Below, one piece after another: positions 8,019 to 14,571 of a DNA stretch of 46,554 nt. The notes beneath the pieces were generated by a model, which saw only the letters and a program-made list of their open reading frames with translations, was not told where the DNA came from and searched no databases. The DNA lies in NCBI GenBank assembly GCA_964555285.1, contig CAZKRM010000028.1, forward strand, positions 1 through 46,554. The letters run 5' to 3'. Origin of the DNA: JBBIQV01 sp964555285. Lineage in GTDB: Bacteria; Nitrospirota; Nitrospiria; Nitrospirales; Nitrospiraceae. How positions within the stretch are numbered: position 1 is the stretch's first letter; the number at the start of each line of letters is the position of its first letter. The translations under genes and the position numbers were made by a program.

Positions 8019-8093
8019 GCGGGCGTAGCTCAGTGGTAGAGTCCTTGCTTCCCAAGCAAGTTGTCGTGGGTTCAAATCCCATCGCCCGCTCCA
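8019..8093 (+). tRNA. tRNA-Gly (anticodon CCC)
   Basis: A full cloverleaf can be drawn. The acceptor stem pairs GCGGGCG (8019-8025) with CGCCCGC (8083-8089). The D arm has TAGCTCAGTGGTAGA. The anticodon stem CTTGC/GCAAG holds the loop TTCCCAA with anticodon CCC. The T arm is GTGGGTTCAAATCCCAT. The discriminator base is T and CCA is encoded at 8091-8093. CCC reads the glycine codon GGG. Confidence 0.95.
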
Positions 8094-8232
8094 AACCCCG
8101 CTTGCTCGACCCGGAGCGCTTCATGAATTGAGTGCGACGGGATAGACACCTCAAGCAATGAAGGACTTGCGAGGCGGCCCAGGCTTCCAAGTCCTTTTGT
8201 GTTTATGGAGCAAGAAACGGAGGAAGCGATAG

Positions 8233-8424
8233 CTACACAGCCTTCTGGACGCGACCCGAGCGGAGACAGCGGGTGCAGACGCGAATGTGCTTGTGAGCGC
8301 CGTCCACGATTGCACGCACGCGTTGGAGATTCGGATTGAACACGCGCTTGGTTTTGTTGTTCGCATGACTGACGTTGTGGCCTGATTTAGGGCCTTTACT
8401 ACAAATATCGCATGTGAATGCCAC
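8233..8424 (-). CDS. rpmB: Ribosomal protein bL28
   Basis: bL28 is a small protein of the large ribosomal subunit. The 63-residue protein starts at GTG 8424, with AAGGAGAAG a few bases before it; longer in-frame readings lack family similarity. It shows FTCDICSKGPKSGHNVSHA, the conserved NNKTKRVFNPNLQ segment and HIRVCTRCLRSGRV. The four cysteines as two CxxC pairs mark the zinc-binding type. It is transcribed against its neighbours and appears monocistronic. Confidence 0.96.
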   Translation of the reverse strand: MAFTCDICSKGPKSGHNVSHANNKTKRVFNPNLQRVRAIVDGAHKHIRVCTRCLRSGRVQKAV

Positions 8425-8573
8425 GGGACTTCTCCTTCTTCCTTCGACGAATTGCAGCCCACGAATCGATAACCGGGCGCATGCTACCATAGGGCTGCCG
8501 GCGATGACAAGCGACGGAGTTCGACCTGTGCAGTTCTCCTGACCGTCGTACCTCACCGTACCGGCCTCATCGT

Positions 8574-8831
8574 ATGGACTTCATCACGATCCTCGGATTT
8601 GTCGCGGGCACGTTGACCACGATCTCGTTCTGGCCCCAACTCAGCAAGACATGGAAAACGAAATCGGCGGGGGACTTGTCTCTGGGAATGTTGTTGACCT
8701 TCACAACGGGAGTGTTGCTGTGGCTGGTCTACGGCCTTTATCTCAATGCCCTCCCGATCGTTCTCACCAACCTCGTCACGTTTCTCCTGACGCTCACCAT
8801 CCTGATCCTGAAAATACGGTATCGTTCCTAG
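8574..8831 (+). CDS. SemiSWEET-family (PQ-loop) small transporter
   Basis: This 85-residue protein has three predicted membrane helices: about 3-20, 38-57 and 61-80. The PQ motif appears as SFWPQLSKTWKTKSAGDLS at the end of the first helix. That is the half-size SWEET architecture. SemiSWEETs act as homodimers and pass sugars or other small solutes across the inner membrane. The substrate cannot be read from sequence. It stands alone between rpmB and a convergent gene. Confidence 0.88.
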   Translation: MDFITILGFVAGTLTTISFWPQLSKTWKTKSAGDLSLGMLLTFTTGVLLWLVYGLYLNALPIVLTNLVTFLLTLTILILKIRYRS

Positions 8832-8875
8832 ATGGCGACATAGAACAGAAACCGTTGCAGGCGTTGGAGGAGATA

Positions 8876-10378
8876 TTAGATCCTGTGAGCCCGAGGGGAG
8901 CGCAGGTGTGCCTGAGACTTCTTCGAAGTGGCAACCTTGCGTTGGAGACCCGAGAGTTTCTTTGCCGGACGCGATGGGTTCGCTACGATCGGCTCGTCGG
9001 CTTTTCCGAGGATAACTGGTACGCTGATATCAAAACTCGTGTCGCCGCCATCGTCGAGCCCGTCCTTGCCCACACTATACATGCGCTCCTGGGTCTGACT
9101 CCAGAGCATCGGGAACCCCGTGAAGGGGTCGAAGTACCGCGACCCGGCTTCTGCGAGTCTGGTCGGGACACGCTGGTGGCTACTCTGTTGCCGTAGCTGC
9201 AGTTGCAAGCCGGCCAACCGCAGTCGGGCATCCGTTTCCATCAGTCGGTGGCTAAACGCTTCCCAGTCCGGTTCGAACTCCATCGGATTAGCCATGGCTT
9301 CGAAGAGTGTCCGACGCGAGGTCTTCGCGATGTCCGACAGCTTCGGCAAGGGGCTGTGGATCGTTTCCGAGGCTTTGATCGTCGCGTCGTAGTAGGTGGC
9401 GTAGGTGTCCCACGTGTGTTGCGTATGTATCGGGAGCCAGAACAGTGTTCTCGACACCGGGTGCGCCACGTTCTGAAAGGCATCCGGATGGAGGCCTGCC
9501 GTTCTGACTACCCACTGGAGGTGATCGTCCGACTCCGCTTCTCCCAGGTACGTTTCCTTCTCTGCAAGCGCTCGTTCGTCCTTGCGCACGCCGAGGACGA
9601 ATTCATTCCGGATCGGCCAGCGTAGGGAGTATTCCGACGACGCCAGTGGCTCGACCACCGTCGGAGCTGTAGCGAGGGTTCCCTTGTCGACGGATTGCTG
9701 ACTCAAGAGTTTGGACAGGAACACGGTATCGTCATCGACCATGACCACGGCCATGGTCTTGAGCGGAAGCGTCCGTGCCTCGGCGAGGATCGTCCGCCAT
9801 TTGGCGAGGTCCCGGCAGAGACGGTCCATTCCTTCGTGTGTCGCCTGCACGAAGCCCTGCGCAATGTACAGCCGGTGTGAGATGAGCATCTCTTCAAACC
9901 GCGGGCTTGCTGCTCGCGCGAATCCCCAATCCTCGAAGGGCATGCGAAGCCATTGGTCGTATCGCTTCACAAGCTGCGTGTACCGATCGATGGAAGTCCG
10001 AAACAACGCGTCACGCTGATGGAGCGCTACAAGCGGATCAGGGGATTCCCAGGCGGGTAGCGCGTCCTGTGCCGGAATCGAGATGCGCAACTCCGATCGA
10101 CCGGGCTTCTCGTAGTTGAAGTCGCGCCGGCCCTGCTGGGATTCGGTCTCAAGCCATATGTCATACCCGGTTTGAACTGGGTCGGCATTGGCGGCTGCGG
10201 TGAATCCGATGAGGAGGAAATACCCGTTCTTCAGGGGATTCTCGATCGAGCGGCTAGGCCGCTCAGATAATTTCACGAACGTGTCGCTGGCCTTGTCGCT
10301 CTTGGCCGACCATATAAGGCCTGAGACCTCCATGAAGATTGCGATGACACACAAAGCGATCAGGAGGTTCCGCATCAT
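8876..10378 (-). CDS. Large membrane-anchored protein of unknown function
   Basis: About 500 residues are counted from ATG 10378; a longer reading from 10495 adds 39 unsupported residues. A single N-terminal hydrophobic segment (NLLIALCVIAIFMEVSGLIW) should anchor it in the inner membrane, with the rest outside the cytoplasm. The body is mostly helical and rich in aromatic residues, with stretches such as DRYTQLVKRYDQWLRMPFEDWG and AKWRTILAEARTLPLKTMAVVM. The last 60 residues are basic (RPAKKLSGLQRK...). I recognise no domain. It is followed by the divergently placed riboswitch of the cobalamin operon, but nothing ties it to B12. Confidence 0.7.
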   Translation of the reverse strand: MMRNLLIALCVIAIFMEVSGLIWSAKSDKASDTFVKLSERPSRSIENPLKNGYFLLIGFTAAANADPVQTGYDIWLETESQQGRRDFNYEKPGRSELRISIPAQDALPAWESPDPLVALHQRDALFRTSIDRYTQLVKRYDQWLRMPFEDWGFARAASPRFEEMLISHRLYIAQGFVQATHEGMDRLCRDLAKWRTILAEARTLPLKTMAVVMVDDDTVFLSKLLSQQSVDKGTLATAPTVVEPLASSEYSLRWPIRNEFVLGVRKDERALAEKETYLGEAESDDHLQWVVRTAGLHPDAFQNVAHPVSRTLFWLPIHTQHTWDTYATYYDATIKASETIHSPLPKLSDIAKTSRRTLFEAMANPMEFEPDWEAFSHRLMETDARLRLAGLQLQLRQQSSHQRVPTRLAEAGSRYFDPFTGFPMLWSQTQERMYSVGKDGLDDGGDTSFDISVPVILGKADEPIVANPSRPAKKLSGLQRKVATSKKSQAHLRSPRAHRI

Positions 10379-10640
10379 GCTCCACACATTGTTTGCCGTT
10401 GGGTGACGCTGGTGGCCTGCTACAGCTTGGCCCCAGGACGGTTTGGTGTTCCGTGACAGTTGGGAACGATGATGATTGAGCAAGGGGTGTGCCATCTGTA
10501 GGCAGACGAAAAGGGGTAGTTTCCGAGCGGTTACGGGACGATAACAGGTTGGAAGCCAAGCTGGGAGCCATCTCCGTCACGACATCTGAACAAAATTGAA
10601 CTTGACAAGCCTTGCGCTCGTCTCCTAGAGTGCCGCCACA

Positions 10641-10895
10641 TTGTGAGAGCCTTGGGTCAAGGGAAGAGGGTGGAACTCCCTCGCGGTCCCGCCGCTGTAA
10701 ATGGGGACGAAACCCGCTGATGCCACTGTCTGAGAGAAGCTCTCAGCCGTCAGCGATCAGCCGTCAGCTCGAATCAGGAAGCTGAAGGCTGAAAGCTGAA
10801 CGCTGATGGCTTCTGAAGATGGGAAGGTGCGGGGAGTAGGGTGAACCATGAGCCAGAAGACCTGCCCGAGGTCGTGACCATCTCGTTCCCCCGCG
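10641..10895 (+). promoter_or_regulatory. Cobalamin riboswitch upstream of btuFCD
   Basis: The conserved blocks of the B12 aptamer occur in order: an AAGGGAA-type block and GGTGGAACTCCC near 10660-10680, the B12-box-like GGTCCCGCCGCTGTAAATGGGGACGA at about 10684-10710, TGCCACTGTCTGAG at about 10721-10734, GATGGGAAGGTGCGGGGAG at about 10819, and AGCCAGAAGACCTGCC near 10852-10866. Between CACTG and GGGAAGG, where the family has a variable arm, an extra near-palindrome of about 75 bp is present. A terminator-like hairpin follows at 10931-10967. High cobalamin is expected to shut off the downstream uptake genes. Confidence 0.93.
10735..10815. repeat. Word repeat inserted in the riboswitch variable arm (TCAGC/GCTGA type)
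   Basis: The left part repeats TCAGCCGTCAGCGATCAGCC and the right part GCTGAAGGCTGAAAGCTGAACGCTGATGG. Together they make an imperfect hairpin that extends the variable aptamer arm. The same words appear at 14221-14290, 28598-28670 and 29752-29783. Confidence 0.7.
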
Positions 10896-10930
10896 GACTG
10901 GGGAATGGGTGAGGATGAAGAAGCGGGTGC

Positions 10931-10967
10931 AATCCTCAGGGTCTGTTTCAGGCCTTGAGGATTTTTT
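10931..10967 (+). terminator. Intrinsic terminator, expression platform of the first riboswitch
   Basis: AATCCTCA pairs with TGAGGATT (10955-10963) around a GC-supported inner loop and runs into TTTTTT. The stem is 8 bp or longer, and the position directly between the aptamer and btuF fits premature termination. The GAGG in its 3' arm also lies at Shine-Dalgarno distance from a TTG at 10970, so folding could also hide the ribosome binding site. Confidence 0.8.
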
Positions 10968-10969
10968 AT

Positions 10970-11980
10970 TTGCGCACATTCGTTTATCAGAGTCGGGGTC
11001 TCCGATTCGCACTTGCGGTCACGTTGTTGCTTGCGTGCCTTGGGGCAGGGTGGAGTGACGGTCGGGATTTAGAGCGCGAAGGGACGTCTATGAAACGTCG
11101 GCAACAAGGGATCCTCACCGGCATGCCCTTCATGGCGAACATTGCGCCGCGCACATTCGTCGACGATCTCGGTCGGAACATCTATCTCGCCAAAGCTCCC
11201 ACGCGGATCGTGTCGCTCGCGCCGAGCATCACAGAAATTCTCTTTGCCATCGGGTCAAGCGAACAGATCGTCGGGGTGACCGAGTTCTGCGATTACCCGC
11301 CGGAAGCGAAACAGAAACCGAAAGTCGGCTATAGCCGTCCCAATATCGAATCCATTCTCGCGTTGCAGCCGGATCTGGTCATGGCGCCGCGCGCGTTCCT
11401 CCGGGCTGATCTCCTGGCCAAGCTGGAGCAGCTCAAAGTACCCACCTTCGTGGTCGACCCCGAGTCCTTTGAAGAAATCTCCGGCCGCATCCAGACGCTC
11501 GGCCGCATCCTCGATCGATCCGCAGCCGCCGACGCTATGGCAATGGCGATGCGAGAGCGCGTTGCCGGGATCAGGAGAAAGATGGAGTCGTTGCCGCGCG
11601 TCCGTGTGCTCTATGTGCTCAACAGCCAGCCGCTGATCACCGTCGGGCCCGGCAGTTTCATTCATCAAGTCATCGGCCTGGCCGGCGGCTCCAACATTGC
11701 GGCTCGCGCGACCGTGCCCTATCCTCATCTCGATATGGAAGCCGTGCTCAAAGAAGATCCTCAGATCATCGTCTTTCCCATCGGGAAGGCCGAGGGGATT
11801 CCGCCCGGCGAGCAACAACTGTGGCAACGATGGACCTCGCTCTCGGCCATCAAGCAGGGCAGGCTGCATCAGATTCCTGCGGACTTGCTGAACCGTCCCG
11901 GGCCGAGGATCGTCGAGGGGCTGGAACAACTGGCCCGCATCATCCACCCTGAAGCGTTCGAGACGAGCGCAGAGCGTTGA
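10970..11980 (+). CDS. btuF: Cobalamin/iron-siderophore-type ABC binding protein (BtuF-like)
   Basis: This periplasmic binding protein delivers corrinoid to the BtuCD transporter. About 336 residues are counted from TTG 10970, which has GAGG 8-9 bp upstream; TTG 10955 lies within the terminator stem, and ATG 11090 would remove the signal peptide (LRFALAVTLLLACLGAG). The mature part shows the class III binding-protein layout: FVDDLGRNIYLAKAPTRIVSLAPSITEIL, VGVTEFCDYPPEA, VGYSRPNIESILALQPDLVMA, a long helix, then a second lobe with NSQPLITVGPGSFIHQVIGLAGG. Its place behind a B12 riboswitch and before permease and ATPase genes supports corrinoid as ligand. Confidence 0.9.
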   Translation: MRTFVYQSRGLRFALAVTLLLACLGAGWSDGRDLEREGTSMKRRQQGILTGMPFMANIAPRTFVDDLGRNIYLAKAPTRIVSLAPSITEILFAIGSSEQIVGVTEFCDYPPEAKQKPKVGYSRPNIESILALQPDLVMAPRAFLRADLLAKLEQLKVPTFVVDPESFEEISGRIQTLGRILDRSAAADAMAMAMRERVAGIRRKMESLPRVRVLYVLNSQPLITVGPGSFIHQVIGLAGGSNIAARATVPYPHLDMEAVLKEDPQIIVFPIGKAEGIPPGEQQLWQRWTSLSAIKQGRLHQIPADLLNRPGPRIVEGLEQLARIIHPEAFETSAER

Positions 11981-11985
11981 CCGGT

Positions 11986-13128
11986 ATGAGCGTCGCCACT
12001 GATCAACCGAGCTCTCCGGTCCAAGCCGAACGGCTCGCTGTGGCAGCGGCTCCGGCAGCGTCTCCTGCTCGTAGCGGGGCCATCGGCTCCGTACTGACTG
12101 CCAGGCGCTGGGTGGCCGTGATGGCGCCGCTCTTGGTCGCGGTCGTCGTGCTCCTGTTGGTCTGCCTGCAATTCGGCACGCAGTGGATCGGGCTCAGTCA
12201 GGTCGTCGATCTTCTCATTCGTGCTGTGCAAGAAGGAAGCGCCGAGAGCGATACCATCAGCACGACCGGCATGATTCTCTTTCATGTGAGATTGCCGCGC
12301 CTGTTGTTGGGGCTCCTCGTGGGGGCGTGCCTGGCGTCCGTCGGCGTCGTCCTGCAAGCGTTGTTGCGGAATCCCTTGGCCGATCCGTACGTGCTCGGGG
12401 TGTCCAGCGGGGCGGCGCTTGGTGTCTCGCTCGCCATCCTCTTGGGGATCGGCACGACGTTTCTCGCCCTCTCGCTGTTGCCGCTCTGCGGGTTTGCCGG
12501 AGGGCTGCTGTCCTTGGTGGTGGTGTATCGCATGGCGGCCTCGTACGGACGGCTGCCCATTCACAGTCTCCTGCTGGCAGGGGTGATCCTGAATGCGATT
12601 TTTTCCGCCTTGATCATGTTCGTCACCTCCATCATGGAACCGAATCGCTCCGTCGGCACAATGACCTGGCTGATGGGCACGTTAACGGCGCCCTCGTATC
12701 CGGCGTTGGCCGTGCTGGCGCTGTATTTGATGGTCGGCCTCTTCCTGTTGCTCAAGCAGGCTCGAGTGTTGAACATCATGACCTTGGGAGAAGAATCCGC
12801 GCGGTCGCTGGGGATCGAAACAGAGCAGGTCAAGCGCGCGGCGTATGTGATCTCCGCGTTGATCACCGGCGCGGTTGTGTCGGTGAGCGGCATGATCGGC
12901 TTCGTCGGCATGGTCATTCCCCATGCGGTGCGGCTCATGCTCGGTGCGGATCACCGTCTGCTGCTGCCGGCATCGGCGCTCATCGGCGGCATGTATCTCA
13001 TGACCGCCGACACCGTCGCGCGAACGTTGCTGGCTCCGTCGGAGATTCCAGTCGGCATCGTCACCGCCCTGGCGGGCGGCCCCTTCTTTATCTATCTCCT
13101 GGTGTGGAGAAAGGATCGGTTCGCGTGA
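11986..13128 (+). CDS. btuC: Cobalamin ABC transporter permease (FecCD/BtuC family)
   Basis: This is the membrane component of the corrinoid importer. About 380 residues are counted from ATG 11986; a TTG at 11977 overlaps the btuF stop and adds three residues. It is strongly hydrophobic, with some ten membrane segments. Family marks include RLPRLLLGLLVGACLASVG, QALLRNPLADPYVLGVSSGAALG, GEESARSLGIETEQVKRAAY (the coupling region for the ATPase), GMIGFVGMVIPHAVRLMLGADHR and DTVARTLLAPSEIPVGIVTALAGGPFF. The N-terminal tail of about 45 residues is longer than usual. Its stop overlaps the btuD start. Confidence 0.94.
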   Translation: MSVATDQPSSPVQAERLAVAAAPAASPARSGAIGSVLTARRWVAVMAPLLVAVVVLLLVCLQFGTQWIGLSQVVDLLIRAVQEGSAESDTISTTGMILFHVRLPRLLLGLLVGACLASVGVVLQALLRNPLADPYVLGVSSGAALGVSLAILLGIGTTFLALSLLPLCGFAGGLLSLVVVYRMAASYGRLPIHSLLLAGVILNAIFSALIMFVTSIMEPNRSVGTMTWLMGTLTAPSYPALAVLALYLMVGLFLLLKQARVLNIMTLGEESARSLGIETEQVKRAAYVISALITGAVVSVSGMIGFVGMVIPHAVRLMLGADHRLLLPASALIGGMYLMTADTVARTLLAPSEIPVGIVTALAGGPFFIYLLVWRKDRFA

Positions 13129-13934
13129 GCTTCGTGTATCACGTCCGCTCTTTGCGCTTTCGCTACCATGCTGAGCGCCGGAGCGACCCCGGCTGGGTGC
13201 TGGATGGGCTGACCTTTGATGTCCGGGCCGGGGAGATCGTCGGGATCGTCGGCCCGAACGGATCGGGGAAAACGTCCTTATTGAAACTGTTAGCGAACGT
13301 CTTGCGGCCGCAACAGGGCGACATTGCTTTGCTGGGGCGCGATCTCGCGACGATGCCGCAGCGCGAGGTCGCTCGCCTTGTGGCCTTGGTTCCACAAGAC
13401 ACCCAGCAGATTTTTCCGTTCACGGTCGCGGAAACGGTGTTGATGGGCCGGTATCCGCATCATCACGGCACGAAGTGGAGTGCTGGATTCGATTGGGAGA
13501 GCGCCGACGATCTTGCAGTGGTGCAGCAGGCGATGGAGGCTGCGGACATCGCCCATCTCGCCGACCGCCTGGTCACGGATCTGTCGGGCGGCGAACGCCA
13601 GCGTTGCGTGATCGCCCGCGCCCTGGCGCAGGACCCTACCGTGCTCTTGCTGGATGAGCCGACCGCGTTTCTCGATCTCCGGCACCAGATCGACATTTGC
13701 GGAATTGTGCGTCGCCTGAAAGAAGAGCGAGGGTTTACCGTGGTGCTCGTCTCGCATGACTTGAACCTCGCCAGCCAATGCTGTGACCAAATTCTGATGC
13801 TGAAAGAGGGGCGGCTGTTCCGTCTCGGCACGCCGGACGAGGTGATCTGCCGGGATCTCATCCGGGTAGTCTATGGATGCGAAGTCTTGGTCGATCGCCA
13901 TCCGATCACGGGCCAGCCTCGGGTAACGCTGTGA
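13125..13934 (+). CDS. btuD: Cobalamin ABC transporter ATP-binding protein
   Basis: This is the ATPase of the corrinoid importer. It has 269 residues from GTG 13125, overlapping the TGA of btuC. Walker A is GPNGSGKTS near residue 45, the Q-loop is VPQDTQQIFPF, the ABC signature is LSGGERQR, Walker B is VLLLDEPTAFLD, and the switch histidine is in VSHDLNLA. The FecE/BtuD-like spacing and the context leave little doubt. The tail (ELVDRHPITGQPRV type) is typical of iron-chelate and B12 ATPases. Confidence 0.95.
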   Translation: MSFVYHVRSLRFRYHAERRSDPGWVLDGLTFDVRAGEIVGIVGPNGSGKTSLLKLLANVLRPQQGDIALLGRDLATMPQREVARLVALVPQDTQQIFPFTVAETVLMGRYPHHHGTKWSAGFDWESADDLAVVQQAMEAADIAHLADRLVTDLSGGERQRCVIARALAQDPTVLLLDEPTAFLDLRHQIDICGIVRRLKEERGFTVVLVSHDLNLASQCCDQILMLKEGRLFRLGTPDEVICRDLIRVVYGCEVLVDRHPITGQPRVTL

Positions 13935-13942
13935 ACGGGAAA

Positions 13943-14042
13943 AGAGCTTATGGCGTATAGCTAATGGCGTATGGTGCAGAGAAGAGCCTCCAAACTTAGT
14001 CCCTCTGAACTATAAGCTATATGCCATTTGCCATACGCTCTT
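13943..14042. repeat. Word repeat of GGCGTATAGCTAATGG / GCTATATGCCAT units
   Basis: AGAGCTTATGGCGTATAGCT and AATGGCGTATGG on the left are mirrored by TATAAGCTATATGCCATTTG and CCATACGCTCT on the right, around a 35-bp centre. This long imperfect hairpin lies between btuD and the second riboswitch. It is unrelated in word to the repeats in the riboswitches but has the same architecture. Confidence 0.6.
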
Positions 14043-14121
14043 GGTATTTCGAGGAGCACGTACCCACTCCTCAGGTGGAATGAATAGGGGGTACATGTTG
14101 TCACAATCAGGGAGGGAGTTT

Positions 14122-14350
14122 TAGAACAAGGCCGTCGGTGACGGGGAAGATGGTGCAAAGCCATCACGGTGCCGCCACTGTAAGCGGGGAGTGATCCTGC
14201 ACAAATGCCACTGTCTGAGGAAGCCGTTAGCCTTCAGCAGTCAGCATTCAGCCAGAAACTGATTGCTGAAAGCTGAGAGCTGATCGCTTCTGAGATGGGA
14301 AGGCGCAGGCGACGCGATGATCCGCGAGTCAGGAGACCCAACTGACGGTT
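14122..14350 (+). promoter_or_regulatory. Cobalamin riboswitch upstream of btuB
   Basis: The aptamer blocks are clear: GCCGTCGGTGACGGGGAAGA, GGTGCAAAGCCATCACGGTGCC, GCCACTGTAAGCGGGGAGTG, ATGCCACTGTCTGAG, GATGGGAAGGCGCAGGCGACG and GAGTCAGGAGACCCAACTGACG. As in the first riboswitch, an extra quasi-palindrome of TCAGC/GCTGA words sits between CACTGTCTGAG and GGGAAGG. The downstream platform is not obvious: a 183-bp inverted-repeat element occupies the leader before the receptor gene. Confidence 0.94.
14221..14290. repeat. Word repeat in the second riboswitch (TCAGC/GCTGA type)
   Basis: Left words CCTTCAGCAGTCAGCATTCAGCC face GATTGCTGAAAGCTGAGAGCTGATC. The insertion point is the same arm as in the first riboswitch, immediately after CACTGTCTGAG. 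The two inserts are related in word but differ in length and order. Confidence 0.7.
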
Positions 14351-14358
14351 GTTTCTGA

Positions 14359-14541
14359 GGAGCCTGCCGGAGAGTCCCTTCGTTGCGAGGCGAAGGAGGC
14401 GGGATCAGATGCGAGGCCGCAGGTTCGAGAAAACCGGAGGCGTATTCGCTGCAATACGTTGAGGATTTTCTCGGACCGAGAACGACGCAGATGATCCTGG
14501 ATCGTTTGCCGTAGTAGAAAGGCGATTCTCCGGCAGGCTCC
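14359..14541. repeat. 183-bp inverted-repeat element in the btuB leader
   Basis: The outer arms GGAGCCTGCCGGAGAGTC (14359-14376) and GATTCTCCGGCAGGCTCC (14524-14541) pair with one mismatch. Inside, a second palindromic block (14402-14498) starts GGATCAGATGCG and ends CGCAGATGATCC, with a central hairpin near GCGTATTCGCTGCAATACG. The inner block resembles a structured repeat I recall as scattered in Proteobacteria and Nitrospira genomes. It separates the aptamer from the btuB ribosome binding site. Confidence 0.6.
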
Positions 14542-14571
14542 TTACCCCTTCGAGCCAAAGGGAGGTTGAAC

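Noticed and set aside
7921..8190. Minus-strand open frame with the stretch AMGFEPTTTCLGSKDSTTELRP
   Set aside because: This is the reverse complement of the tRNA-Gly gene, a well-known false protein seen across databases.
12183..13124. Long extension of the btuD frame upstream to 12183
   Set aside because: It runs through the btuC gene in another frame and has no family similarity before the GTG at 13125.
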